Assembly (NCBI GenBank): GCA_029249345.1
Contig: JAQWHM010000011.1
Coordinates: forward strand, 1 to 64,000
Direction: 5' to 3'
Source of the DNA: UBA10348 sp002469915
GTDB taxonomy: Bacteria; Bacteroidota; Rhodothermia; Rhodothermales; UBA10348
Length of the DNA stretch: 64,000 bases
Position 1 is the stretch's first letter; each line of letters opens with the position of its first letter. The translations under genes were made by a program, and so were the position numbers. Below the pieces are notes generated by a model. It did no database searches. It worked only from the letters and a program-made list of their open reading frames with translations, and was not told the origin of the DNA. Shown here piece by piece: positions 17,428 through 27,174 of the stretch.

Positions 17428-19644
17428 CTATTTCAGCAGAACCATGGTCTTGACAATCACCTGGTCACCTGCTTGCAAGCGATATATGTAGCTTCCACTA
17501 GCAAGTTCGCTCGCATCGAACTGAACTTGGTGACGAGCTGCTGGCAAGTATCCATTGACCAACGTCGTGACTTCGCGACCCAACAGATCAAAGATCTGAA
17601 GCATCACCTTACCACTCTGAGTGATCTCATAAGAAATCGTGGTCGTCGGATTAAACGGGTTCGGGAAGTTCTGATTTAGCGTTACCTGCTGAGGTAATTC
17701 CGCATCTTCGACGTCCGTAATGAAACCCGTATCGACTTCTCCTCCTCTACGCACAACCGTGGCGGTGGACGGTGAGGCATCATTGTCGATCAGGATGTAA
17801 GCATCGTAAAGCGGATCTTTGAATTTGCCATCTGCTTCTCGAACGGCTCCAAAGATCATACGATAGGTAGGATTGGCTTCGTCAATCTGAACGAAATGAT
17901 CGCCACCAAATCCAGACTCATTGTCAAACCCGTTCACGCCATATTTCATGGTGACCCCACGCTTGGCCTGTCCGGCTTTCTTGGTAAGCGTAAAGGTGTA
18001 CACAGAATCTCCAGCAACGGCATCGCCTTTGGTACCATCATCGACCAGCTCGAGGTCAGCAATGGAGGCCAAATCGGCTCCCCATGTTTCCCAGCCATTC
18101 GGTGAGGCAAAGGGTCCATTTGCAAACAATCCGTCAAACGTACTCACTACGTCACCGGACTGAATATCATTTGGAAGGGAGGCGTTATCGGCTAGATGAT
18201 AGAACGCGGCACGAGCATCAACTTCTACGATGACATTAGTATCTGCAGAGAACACGTCATCAAATGTGATACCGTTAAAGAATGGTGGTGACCCACCCGC
18301 TGGGTAACGGGCATCGATGAAGCCATTATTATCGATATCAGCCTCATCACCTTTGACAACGAGCTTTTTATTGTCTCCGCCTTCCCAGCCAACAATGTTT
18401 CCACCTTGACCATCCGACTTAACAGTGGTGAACTTAAATTCGATGGTGTCTCCACCATTGAAGTTCTCAAGCTGCACAATGCCGGTGTAGATATTCGGAT
18501 CGATGAAGTCCGCTGTCAGCGGGTTGGCTGTCGCCGTCCACCCATCGAGAGATCCCGTAACAGAGACGTAGTCTCCATTTGTCGGATCGAATTCTCCGCT
18601 CAAGAGCGCCACCGCCATGTTCACACTGAACTCAACCTCGACATCGACTGGAATAATGTCGTTTTCGCCACCACGACGCACAGCAGATGCCGTTGGAGGT
18701 GTCACACTATTGTCGATGTATACATACGGATCAAATAGGCCTTCACGGAACGAACCGTCGGCTTTAACCATCGCTCCAAAAACCAAGGAGATTTTTGGAT
18801 TGGCTTCATCAACGCTTGGGGTGTGGTTTCCAGCAAATGTTGATTCGTTGTCAAATCCGTTTACACCAAATTTCAGATCAGCTCCTCGTTTCGCCTGACC
18901 AGCCTTTTTCAAGACCGTCATAGTGAAGACTGAGTCTCCGGCAACAGCGTCACCTTTCGTCCCATCATCAACCAATTCAAGAGATGAAATAGTAGCCAGA
19001 TCCGCGCCCCAGGTTTCCCATCCGTTCGGAGAAGCCATGGGTCCGTTGGCAAACACACCAGCAAACGCGGTTACAGCATCTCCAGACTGCACATCAGCGG
19101 GCATACCCATTGAATCAGCAATGTGATAGAATGCCGTCCGAGCATCCAGTTCAATAACCACTTCGGTATCTGCAGAGAAGACATCGTCAAAGGTTACTCC
19201 GTTGAAAAACGGTGCGTCACCAGTGGCCGGAAATGCGATATCCAGAAAACCATTGTTGTCTGTATCGGTCTCATTTCCAGTTACCGTGATCCTTTTGTTG
19301 TCTCCGCCTTCCCAGCCAACGATGTTGCCACCAGCACCGTCTGGTTTCACTGTCGTGAACTTGAACTCGACGACATCGCCAGGATTAACGTTTTCGAGTT
19401 GAACAATTCCAGTGAAAATGTTCGGGTCAATAAAATCTGCAGCCAACGGATTAGCTGTAGCTGTCCATCCATCAAGAGATCCTGTAACAGAAACGTAGTC
19501 TCCGTTGCCCGGATCAAATTCGCTGATAAGCTGAACGCCCATATTTATCTTGAACTCGATCTCCACATTGACCTGCGCATTGGCAGTCGATGTGATGAAA
19601 AGTCCAAGCATGAGGATGCTCAGCAAGCGTGTAGCAATTTTCAT
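17428..19644 (-). CDS. Two-repeat starch-binding-like T9SS surface protein
   Basis: 738 residues: signal peptide 1-24 (ITSTANAQ), two 308-residue repeats (about 25-332 and 333-640) of high identity, a linker and a type A sorting domain (about 655-738, QNFPNPFNPTTTISYEI). Each repeat begins with a beta-sandwich like starch-binding modules (YVSVTGSLDGWTATANPL, VEFKFTTV, IVGWEGGDNK) and continues with a second domain (VFANGP, SPNGWETWGADL, VDDGTKGDAVAGDSV). No catalytic motif is seen. It probably binds alpha-glucan at the cell surface in the role that SusE/SusF play elsewhere; that is inference from the fold-like motifs and position. The ATG at 19644 has a near-perfect AAGGAGG six bases upstream, the strongest ribosome-binding site noticed here. 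Confidence 0.85.
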   Translation of the reverse strand: MKIATRLLSILMLGLFITSTANAQVNVEIEFKINMGVQLISEFDPGNGDYVSVTGSLDGWTATANPLAADFIDPNIFTGIVQLENVNPGDVVEFKFTTVKPDGAGGNIVGWEGGDNKRITVTGNETDTDNNGFLDIAFPATGDAPFFNGVTFDDVFSADTEVVIELDARTAFYHIADSMGMPADVQSGDAVTAFAGVFANGPMASPNGWETWGADLATISSLELVDDGTKGDAVAGDSVFTMTVLKKAGQAKRGADLKFGVNGFDNESTFAGNHTPSVDEANPKISLVFGAMVKADGSFREGLFDPYVYIDNSVTPPTASAVRRGGENDIIPVDVEVEFSVNMAVALLSGEFDPTNGDYVSVTGSLDGWTATANPLTADFIDPNIYTGIVQLENFNGGDTIEFKFTTVKSDGQGGNIVGWEGGDNKKLVVKGDEADIDNNGFIDARYPAGGSPPFFNGITFDDVFSADTNVIVEVDARAAFYHLADNASLPNDIQSGDVVSTFDGLFANGPFASPNGWETWGADLASIADLELVDDGTKGDAVAGDSVYTFTLTKKAGQAKRGVTMKYGVNGFDNESGFGGDHFVQIDEANPTYRMIFGAVREADGKFKDPLYDAYILIDNDASPSTATVVRRGGEVDTGFITDVEDAELPQQVTLNQNFPNPFNPTTTISYEITQSGKVMLQIFDLLGREVTTLVNGYLPAARHQVQFDASELASGSYIYRLQAGDQVIVKTMVLLK
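17725..18648 (-). repeat. Internal repeat unit 2 of the two-repeat T9SS protein
   Basis: Codes for residues 333-640 and has the same length (308 codons) as unit 1. The two DNA copies differ mainly at third positions, so the duplication is not very recent but the protein is under selection. Confidence 0.9.
18649..19572 (-). repeat. Internal repeat unit 1 of the two-repeat T9SS protein
   Basis: Codes for residues 25-332. It aligns without need for more than single-residue gaps to the next unit; long blocks are identical, e.g. NGDYVSVTGSLDGWTATANP, NIVGWEGGDNK and SPNGWETWGADL. Confidence 0.9.
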
Positions 19645-19780
19645 TGCAAACCTCCTTGCCTAGTGAGTGAGTAAATAGTCGATTCAATGCTTGCACGTGT
19701 GTCCGACTTACGGACGTCCATCAAATCGATGGCCGCGCAAGCTGAGTAAATCGGTATGGTGTGGTGTTGTGGAATCATCG

Positions 19781-20809
19781 CTAAAACGTTGCTCCAAGGG
19801 TCCACATTTGGGGAGTTCCAAGATCGCCATAATCCTGGAATACATAGTCAAAATGAGCTGTTACGGTCCCGGAAACTTGGTATGCGAGACCAAAACCGCC
19901 CGTCATACCACCGTCATCTACAATGTCAGAGAACGCCTGACGGTAGCCTGCACGGATAAAAAAGAATTCCCGGAATGAATATTCACCTCCAAGAGATACA
20001 CTTTCGGAATTGTCATTGGGATGTACCGCGTCCATTGCGATCGTAATCCGTTGTGTCTCGGTAGACCACGGATCCAAAGCAATACCGACTCTGAACGTGA
20101 GCGGCATGGGCCATGCTGATGTCTCTAGCTCAGCACCCAACCGAGGATTATTCCCTTCAAAATTGGGTTCGATATCGATCGCACGTCGTAAATCTTTTCC
20201 AGAAAGAGACAAGTCAGACCCAAAATTGGTCATGGACATGCCGATCCGAAGGTTGCTAAAGTTAGTGCTGTAAAACACACCCAAATCAAAGGCTGTACCT
20301 GAAGCCTTTTCATTCCAAATCTTTTGCTGCACGTATTTGACCGTGGCGCCGGCTGAAAACCGATTCGTGATGTTTCGCGCGGCGGACACACCGATAGATA
20401 TGTCTTTCGGATTGAACAATTCACCCGTGCCTTCTGGATTAGAGATAGTCGTGACTTCCATCTCACCATAGTCCAACATCATCACGCTCAGTCCAATATG
20501 GGCGACGGGTGTTTCGACACTCGCCGAAAAGTGGTGAAATTGAGAATCCACAAACCAGTCGGATCGCACGAAATCCACTCCGCTGGCTCCAAACCGAGAC
20601 AAAGCTGCTGGATTCCAATGCACCGTATTAGGGCCTCCTGCTAGGGCCACTTGAGCACTTCCCATTGCTGCAGCACGTGCATCCGTGGCAATATTCAAAA
20701 AGGCCGCGGCAGTCGTACCCACTTTGTTTTGTGCCTGGACAGAACCAGTCTGAAACAGAGAGGCAAGCAGAACACCCAGCGCTACGATTTTATGTGTAGA
20801 GTGTGTCAT
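19781..20809 (-). CDS. PorV/PorQ-family outer-membrane protein
   Basis: 342 residues: signal peptide to about 26 (GSVQAQ), then the family opening GTTAAAFLNIATDARAAAMG and GGPNTVHWNPAALSRFG, followed by a series of amphipathic strands ending in an aromatic terminus (TLGATF), i.e. a FadL-like beta-barrel of the PorV/PorQ group. PorV takes T9SS cargo from the translocon and hands it to the sortase. Placed between two genes for T9SS-type surface proteins, it may be a cargo-dedicated shuttle (inference); the organism's main PorV could lie elsewhere. It starts 4 bp after the large surface protein gene. Confidence 0.88.
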   Translation of the reverse strand: MTHSTHKIVALGVLLASLFQTGSVQAQNKVGTTAAAFLNIATDARAAAMGSAQVALAGGPNTVHWNPAALSRFGASGVDFVRSDWFVDSQFHHFSASVETPVAHIGLSVMMLDYGEMEVTTISNPEGTGELFNPKDISIGVSAARNITNRFSAGATVKYVQQKIWNEKASGTAFDLGVFYSTNFSNLRIGMSMTNFGSDLSLSGKDLRRAIDIEPNFEGNNPRLGAELETSAWPMPLTFRVGIALDPWSTETQRITIAMDAVHPNDNSESVSLGGEYSFREFFFIRAGYRQAFSDIVDDGGMTGGFGLAYQVSGTVTAHFDYVFQDYGDLGTPQMWTLGATF

Positions 20810-20813
20810 ATTC

Positions 20814-23800
20814 TTACTTGATCAAAGCCAGTTTACCAGTGGTTTCACCAATGCCCGGCACTTCCACGTGATAGAAGTAAATACCATAGGCTACATCGAG
20901 ATTGCTGCGAGTACGAAGGTCCCAGCTCACGGTCCCGTCATCTAGAAATCCTTCATGACGCAACTCACGCACAAGCTCTCCTCTGGAAGAGTAGATCCTG
21001 ATGCGAGCATCCCTAGGAACATGGATGAAATCGACTCTTCGCTCTCCACGGCCACTTTGGATGGTTGGAGCCAATGGTTTCTCCCAAGAAGCAGCTGCTA
21101 CGTATGGATTAGGTACCACCTTAATTCGGTCCAGCTGTGTACGGACATCATCATCATTCACACCGGAAGAAAAGGTGCTAAACGAATACACATCTTTATC
21201 CGTAAACGGCTTGCGGGTGGCAATCGTAAAAATGTCTCCTCCGCGGGGGAACGAACCCGGCCCCGTTTCACCGCGCAAGGCAAAAGTGGGTGTATTCACT
21301 CCATTTATCATCTCGTAAATGAAAATGAAGTCTGTGGTACTATCGAAGATGCCGTTAGGATTGGCTTCGAAATAGACAAACTCGCTTTCCCGGTCTTCGG
21401 TCACATTAAAGACGACGAAATTACTGGAAGACGCCGTGGCAGAAGGGCCACGAGAGCCCAATCTAAATCCACCAATAGATTGCCCTACAGTCTGGTCAGA
21501 AAACCTGATTTCGTAATCGTAGGGTACAATGTCTCCGCTGTAGCGCCAAGATGATACGTTCACTACATCGACAAACATTGAGACCATATCTGTTGTGTCC
21601 TGATAGGCCGTGAGATCTCGATCTAATTTGGTCACATCATTATTGAACACCAGACGCAAACCATCAAAAATGACCGATTCCGAGTTCGACAGTTCCTCAG
21701 CCTCGACGATTTCAAAGTCATTTTCGGCGACGCTGAATGAGGAGGATGTGATGCCCTCAGATCCAAATGAAACGGTGTAGGCTACGTCCTCCTTTAGAGC
21801 TCGAGGATCAAGCACTTCCACAAATACTTCTCCAGTCGCTGGCCCTTCCTGATGCGCAACCGTATCCGATATTCCACCTTCGAAGAATCCAGCTACTGGC
21901 GCGTTAGGCACAACCTCGACAACGTTCCGATCAGTTTTGACCGTGCCATCTTCCGTGACGGTTGCCGTTCGGCTATTCTCAGCAGGAAAGAAAACATCGC
22001 TACCATGGTCATAAGCGGAAACGGCGTAGTAATACGTACGACCGTTTTCCACATCTCGGTCCACAAACGAATGCTTAAGACCCGTATCATCGCCGATATA
22101 AAAAGGAACGCCTCGAACTCTTTCCATTACGGAAAAATCACCAAACCAAAGCCCATTCTTGCCATTACGTAAGTCATACTGGGCGATGGGAGCAAGTATC
22201 GCCGGATTCCCGAACACGTCTGTAACCGGACGGGGATCGCGAAAAAATGGATCGGTGCTCTTGTAAATCTTGTATCCCTCAAAATCCATCCCCAAAACAG
22301 GGTCAATGGATTCTTCGGGCTTAGCATCCCAGAACAACGTTACTTTGTTGTCCCCAGGAACAGCTTGAAGGATAGGTTTGTCCGGAGGTCGCGCAAAATT
22401 GTAGTTACGATCATAGATCTCCTGAACCGTAACCACGTTGTTCGTAATGGTGGCTAATTTCTGAGCGAAATCCTCCCCATTTCCGAAGACGAGAGCCATC
22501 GAGAAGCGATGAGTCTGTCCTGGCTCCAAACGGAAGTAGCCAGAACCATAAATAAAGTCACCATCGACTCCACCCTGACTTTGCTGCTGTACCAACTCTT
22601 CATTGGTGGTAAAGAATCCAGGCGTTAAGGCTTCCCAAAGACGCGCATCGTCATTCATCCGGACACCGCCCGGTGGAGTGAAATAGAAAAAGCTGGAAAG
22701 GCCAATCTGATCAGTTTCAGTAACATCGAGCGATTCAAACCGGGGCTCACCTAATGAAGGGACACCATCGCCTTCACCAGCATCACCCGTTCCTGCACGA
22801 CCATCTGCGCCCACATCATCGTTTAGAGGATTCCAATCCCCATCATTATCAATGCCATCACGGTTGTCCTCATCGATCATCAGATTGAGCAAACCGTGGT
22901 TCAGAGAATCTGCATGCGTGGCAGCGCGCCCTCGAATATCCTTCGCAAACTGGATGTAATTTTTGTAACGAACCGAGGGTAGCTCCTGAATTTCGCCTTG
23001 GAAATTCTGCTTACGGCGCAGAAAATGAAGAAGCAGGTCTTCATCAATCAAACCGTCCAGATCATTGTCAACTAGATCCTTCTCCACGACATCTTGTTGA
23101 CCTATTTGGCTTCGGATTGTTACCTGAGTTTCTTCGAGTTCGGATCCCGCCGAAACCGTGTAGCTCACTCCTTGTGATTCAACGGTGATCGAAGAACCAT
23201 CAGAAGGTACATAGGCGATGGTGCGCTCGAAGGTAGTGTCATCAATCAAAATCAGCGGATCACCTGCCTGAACCACCCGAGGTAGAAAATCGGCGGGTGT
23301 AAATACGTTTCCTACGCCTTCCGTACCGTCTCTCACAAAGGCGAAGCCATCTATATCTCGGCCTGGCTCTTCAAACGGATCACCATCTCCATCATTATCG
23401 ATGCCGTCCAGCGCATTGCCCGGGCTTTCCATGAAAGCATACCCTGCAATTCCCACATTTTGACCTTCATTTCCGGTATAGGGCGCTGCATCGTACGAAT
23501 ACACAATTCGATTCAATTGATCAAAGAAAGCAAGGTCATCTTGGGAGTCACCGTCACCTCCAGCCAACGTTCCTGCCGTCATCCCCACGGCAACACGAGG
23601 AAAGGTATTCGTGCCTGTGTTGGTTATTTCATACACCATATACAGGGCGTCCTGAGCCAAAAACTGCGTCCACTGCATGGCTCTGACCTTCACTGCCAAA
23701 CCTAGTCCATTTCGACTCAAGTTGGTTGAGTCAGCATGGAAATTGGGAAAGCGAGTCTGTAATTCTCGATCGGGGTTGTCATCCGCCCAGTAATAGGATT

Positions 23801-24407
23801 CTAGATCGGCATTGAAGATTCCACGACCAAAAAAACCATTCCAAGCTGCTCCACCTGTTTCCGAATCCACCCAACCAGGCTGGTCCGGCCACCGCTGAGG
23901 CCAAGTGTCAGGGTCGGTGCTTATAGCTGGGCTTTCATTGCCATTATCATCCGAAGCAAATCCACCCATGGGCTCAAATCCCCAAAAAATGGATCTGTTT
24001 TCTGGATCTACATTTGAACCAGCACGGGGATGCCTTGGAGTAACGGCCTTAACAACCAACGTATCGGATGTTGAATCGCCATCCAGATCAATGGGTACCT
24101 CAGCTACGACAACCGGAACGACATCTCCGATATAAAAATCTCGTGTCCCTTTGGGCCAGTTACCTCGCGTTTCACCCACACCAGCCCATAGACCCGTGTT
24201 AAAAAAGGTGATAGCGATTTGGTTGCCATCATGAATATTCTTCTTCTCGTTATCTCGGCTTCCCCAATACTGTGGATTAAAAAGGAAGTCGGGAAGATTA
24301 GATCGGTCCTGAGCAAATACGCCGTCAGAAGGCAGTACCATCAAAACCAACAGCAGAACGCCCGTGAGCTTTCGTGCCATACCTGATAAGTGTTCTTTTG
24401 TAAACAT
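20814..24407 (-). CDS. Large secreted surface protein with C-terminal sorting-like domain
   Basis: 1197 residues from the ATG at 24407, preceded by AAGGAAAGAAGAGAAACC; a start at 24455 would overlap the TonB gene and add 16 residues. Signal peptide ends VFAQ. No enzyme motif recognised. Visible: three Asp/Asn-rich calcium-loop-like stretches (DGIDNDGDGDP, VDNDLDGLIDED, DGIDNDGDWNP), a fibronectin-III-like domain (KVTLFWDAKPEES to TYYYAVSAYDHG) and a C-terminal module with VVPNPYV and IRIYSSRGELVREL ending GKLALIK, the form taken by type A sorting domains. Such proteins coded between a TonB receptor and PorV are common in Rhodothermota-like genomes. Its position, where SusD would be in a Sus locus, suggests a glycan-capture or receptor-partner role (inference). 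Confidence 0.8.
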   Translation of the reverse strand: MFTKEHLSGMARKLTGVLLLVLMVLPSDGVFAQDRSNLPDFLFNPQYWGSRDNEKKNIHDGNQIAITFFNTGLWAGVGETRGNWPKGTRDFYIGDVVPVVVAEVPIDLDGDSTSDTLVVKAVTPRHPRAGSNVDPENRSIFWGFEPMGGFASDDNGNESPAISTDPDTWPQRWPDQPGWVDSETGGAAWNGFFGRGIFNADLESYYWADDNPDRELQTRFPNFHADSTNLSRNGLGLAVKVRAMQWTQFLAQDALYMVYEITNTGTNTFPRVAVGMTAGTLAGGDGDSQDDLAFFDQLNRIVYSYDAAPYTGNEGQNVGIAGYAFMESPGNALDGIDNDGDGDPFEEPGRDIDGFAFVRDGTEGVGNVFTPADFLPRVVQAGDPLILIDDTTFERTIAYVPSDGSSITVESQGVSYTVSAGSELEETQVTIRSQIGQQDVVEKDLVDNDLDGLIDEDLLLHFLRRKQNFQGEIQELPSVRYKNYIQFAKDIRGRAATHADSLNHGLLNLMIDEDNRDGIDNDGDWNPLNDDVGADGRAGTGDAGEGDGVPSLGEPRFESLDVTETDQIGLSSFFYFTPPGGVRMNDDARLWEALTPGFFTTNEELVQQQSQGGVDGDFIYGSGYFRLEPGQTHRFSMALVFGNGEDFAQKLATITNNVVTVQEIYDRNYNFARPPDKPILQAVPGDNKVTLFWDAKPEESIDPVLGMDFEGYKIYKSTDPFFRDPRPVTDVFGNPAILAPIAQYDLRNGKNGLWFGDFSVMERVRGVPFYIGDDTGLKHSFVDRDVENGRTYYYAVSAYDHGSDVFFPAENSRTATVTEDGTVKTDRNVVEVVPNAPVAGFFEGGISDTVAHQEGPATGEVFVEVLDPRALKEDVAYTVSFGSEGITSSSFSVAENDFEIVEAEELSNSESVIFDGLRLVFNNDVTKLDRDLTAYQDTTDMVSMFVDVVNVSSWRYSGDIVPYDYEIRFSDQTVGQSIGGFRLGSRGPSATASSSNFVVFNVTEDRESEFVYFEANPNGIFDSTTDFIFIYEMINGVNTPTFALRGETGPGSFPRGGDIFTIATRKPFTDKDVYSFSTFSSGVNDDDVRTQLDRIKVVPNPYVAAASWEKPLAPTIQSGRGERRVDFIHVPRDARIRIYSSRGELVRELRHEGFLDDGTVSWDLRTRSNLDVAYGIYFYHVEVPGIGETTGKLALIK

Positions 24408-24432
24408 GGTTTCTCTTCTTTCCTTGGTCTGC

Positions 24433-27165
24433 CTAGAAGCGATACGAAACGCCAAGGGTTACCCTGCGAGGCTCTGCGTAGAAGTCAGGCCGGGTATACC
24501 AGCGATCCAGAAAGGAAGTATTCCCCTGGAAAGACGCTGCGTCCACGTTTTTCTGTAATGAATAGGTTGCTCGACCCGTATCACCGAACACACCGTATTC
24601 GTTTTTACGGTCAAAGACGTTGTCGATCTTAGCGAAGACCTGCATCTGGGCCTCACCCATGCGGAAGCCTTTATAGACGGTCAAATCCACATCCCAGGTA
24701 GTGGGTTTGGGCTGGCTGTTGAGCTGAATAGTGGTTGGGAGAATTACGCCAGTCTGCTGGGTTGTCTGGCTTGGCGTAAATGGAAGACCCGACCCGAACG
24801 ATGAAATGATGCCAAAGCCCCAGTTCTGCTCTTGATTGGAATAGGTCATGCTGATATTCGCCGTATGTGTCTGATCCCAATCCAGCGGTACGATCTGCTG
24901 TTCTCTCTCTTGTTTAGCTTGAGCTGCATTAAACACGGCCGCTGGATCCGAAGCGTTTCCTTTGGCTACCTGGAAGGTGTAATCCAGATTGACGGAAAAG
25001 TCACTGGCAATTCTCTGATCGAAACGCAGGATGATTCCGCGCACAAAACCGAAATCTGAATTGACGAACTTGCCGTAACGTGCAGACGTGCCAGCAATCA
25101 GAATGGGATCAGTAGCCGTACCTGCCAAATCGTTGATATCTCTAAAGAAGGCTGTGATTTCAACGCCCGTGCTATTAGACAGCGACTGTTTGAGACCAAT
25201 CTCTCCATTGATCGTTTTCTGAGGCCTGAGGTTGGCGTTCCCGATCAGCCCAATGAGTCCCGAGCCAGAAGTACCCAGTCGGAAATAGGGATTTTGATAG
25301 AGTAAATTGAAATTGGGAATCTGGAAGAACCACCCGTACGAGAAGTGGACCACGCCGCCCTCTGAAATCGGAAAGGAAACGCCCAATCGCGGGCTAATCT
25401 GGGATTTTGCGTTTGAGTCCTTGAATATTTGATTCTGCTCGAGGTCTTGTCGACGCTCTTCAAAAACAATATTCGGATCGGTCTCATCAAGTAGAACTGG
25501 ACCGTCAGAATTGAAATAATCCCAGCGAAGACCAATGTTCACGATCAACCCTTCGAATTCAATCTTATCCTGAATGTAAGCAGAAGCCTCAGTTGGCTTA
25601 CGATTGTATTCCCCATTATTAACCTGCGCCTGAACGAGTTCATCACCAACAGGAAAAACGGCCGTAAACTCATCCAAGAAGTTTAAGTCGTGTTTTCGGA
25701 ATTCAATCCCGGCCTTGACCATATTCCGCTTACTAAACTGACTGGTCAGATCCCACTTCACCAAATACGTTTCAGTGGAGCGCGAAAACCGACCGTTATC
25801 CGTTCCACCAACCCGGAAATTTGAAGTATTAATACCGTCGGTAAAATCGATATAGGTATTATCCTGATACCTGGCATCAAACGGATCATCAAACAAGGCC
25901 GAATCAAATTCTGTTTTTGAACGCGTAATACCCAGCTCATAAAATGTGGTAGCTGAAAGCGTGTGAGTCAGTTTCAAAAACGTTGTAAACGCATCCTTCT
26001 GCTCATTTCTTCTCCACTCCGGCATGAATGTCATTTCCTGAATTCCACGTCCACCGTTGAAGGATTCTGTGGATCCAATACCCGTTAAAGCAACCTTGAA
26101 ATTCCCTTGCTTCCAAGTGAGCTTAGCCTGGCCACTAGACTTCTGATAGGGGTTCATGGATACGAAACTGGAATCTCCGCTTCCACCCGCATTAAGCACG
26201 TCGAGTCTTCCGGTTGGGTCTACTCCAACATCTTCAGGTTCAAAAACACTGCGCCCATAAAGATGACCGTCATTCGAGAAGTGTCTTCCGGAAACGTTGA
26301 AGAACAACTTATCTCGCTTAATGGGACCTGAAAAATCAGCCTCAAAATTGGAAACAGCCGATGGGTTAAGGTCATCAATATTCCAAAACACATCGTCTGA
26401 GCTTGAGACATAGTCTCCGAGAAAGGTCTTCACGCCCCCCGAATACGTATTCTTTCCGTCCCTGGTGACAATGTTCACAATACCGGACATCGCCTGACCG
26501 TATTCCGCGTTGAAGGCACCCGTCACAACCTGGACTTCTTCTACCATGTTATTTTCAACAGCGACGCCAAGGCTACCATCAAAAACGTCGGTAACCGGCA
26601 TGCCATCGACCCAGTAGCCTACCTCCCCAGAACGTCCGCCCCGGAAATGCCCATCCACTACACCCGCTTGTAGGGCCACTACCTGACCGAAGTCCTCAAC
26701 CGGAAGGGAGCGGATCTGCTCACCAGTCACAATGGCCGTTGTCGCCGTTAAGTCCTTTTGAACTCTAGGTTTTTCAGCGACCACGACAATCTCCTCACCC
26801 TCAAACACTTCTTCCCGCAACGTGAAATCAATCTCTACGGTTAGACCTGCATTTACTTGAACGTTTTCGGTTCGCTGGGTCGCAAATCCGATGAAAGAAG
26901 CAATGAGTGTGTACGTCCCAGGAGGGACACCAATGATGACATATTCACCGTCCATATTAGTCGCGGTGCCCTGGGTCGTGCCTTCAATGAACACGTTAAC
27001 ACCAGGAAGTCCGGTGCGGGAATCAACATCTATGACTATACCTGCGATCTTACCCGTTGTCTGAGCATGAGCTTGCGTCACCCATCCCGTCATAATTACC
27101 AGGGCCAGCCCCATCGAGAGAAGGGACTTGTCTAATCGCAAGCTTCTGAAAGTGATTCGTTGCAT
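24433..27165 (-). CDS. TonB-dependent receptor with N-terminal carboxypeptidase-like domain
   Basis: 910 residues: signal peptide to about 34 (TQAHAQ), a CarboxypepD_reg-like domain (about 38-125; GKIAGIVIDVDSRTGLPGVN, DGEYVIIGVPPGTYTL), a plug domain (about 140-240; VVDGHFRGGRSGEVGYWVDG, GAFNAEYGQAMSGIVNIVTR) and a 22-strand-like barrel ending in GVSYRF with terminal Phe. It has the SusC/Oar-like extension but no SusD is coded anywhere in the window. It starts 9 bp after lacI, so it is in the LacI operon; probable substrate malto-oligosaccharides. Confidence 0.94.
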   Translation of the reverse strand: MQRITFRSLRLDKSLLSMGLALVIMTGWVTQAHAQTTGKIAGIVIDVDSRTGLPGVNVFIEGTTQGTATNMDGEYVIIGVPPGTYTLIASFIGFATQRTENVQVNAGLTVEIDFTLREEVFEGEEIVVVAEKPRVQKDLTATTAIVTGEQIRSLPVEDFGQVVALQAGVVDGHFRGGRSGEVGYWVDGMPVTDVFDGSLGVAVENNMVEEVQVVTGAFNAEYGQAMSGIVNIVTRDGKNTYSGGVKTFLGDYVSSSDDVFWNIDDLNPSAVSNFEADFSGPIKRDKLFFNVSGRHFSNDGHLYGRSVFEPEDVGVDPTGRLDVLNAGGSGDSSFVSMNPYQKSSGQAKLTWKQGNFKVALTGIGSTESFNGGRGIQEMTFMPEWRRNEQKDAFTTFLKLTHTLSATTFYELGITRSKTEFDSALFDDPFDARYQDNTYIDFTDGINTSNFRVGGTDNGRFSRSTETYLVKWDLTSQFSKRNMVKAGIEFRKHDLNFLDEFTAVFPVGDELVQAQVNNGEYNRKPTEASAYIQDKIEFEGLIVNIGLRWDYFNSDGPVLLDETDPNIVFEERRQDLEQNQIFKDSNAKSQISPRLGVSFPISEGGVVHFSYGWFFQIPNFNLLYQNPYFRLGTSGSGLIGLIGNANLRPQKTINGEIGLKQSLSNSTGVEITAFFRDINDLAGTATDPILIAGTSARYGKFVNSDFGFVRGIILRFDQRIASDFSVNLDYTFQVAKGNASDPAAVFNAAQAKQEREQQIVPLDWDQTHTANISMTYSNQEQNWGFGIISSFGSGLPFTPSQTTQQTGVILPTTIQLNSQPKPTTWDVDLTVYKGFRMGEAQMQVFAKIDNVFDRKNEYGVFGDTGRATYSLQKNVDAASFQGNTSFLDRWYTRPDFYAEPRRVTLGVSYRF

Positions 27166-27174
27166 AACGCTATA

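Noticed and set aside
17725..19572. CRISPR or mobile repeat at the duplicated region
   Set aside because: The repeat is in-frame coding duplication of 308 codons with no spacers, inverted ends or transposase.
19123..19674. 183-codon plus-strand open frame opposite the two-repeat protein
   Set aside because: Antisense to the repeat-bearing gene, low-complexity Cys/Arg/Ser-rich product, no start signal.
20955..21554. 199-codon plus-strand open frame opposite the large surface protein
   Set aside because: Antisense shadow; composition not protein-like.
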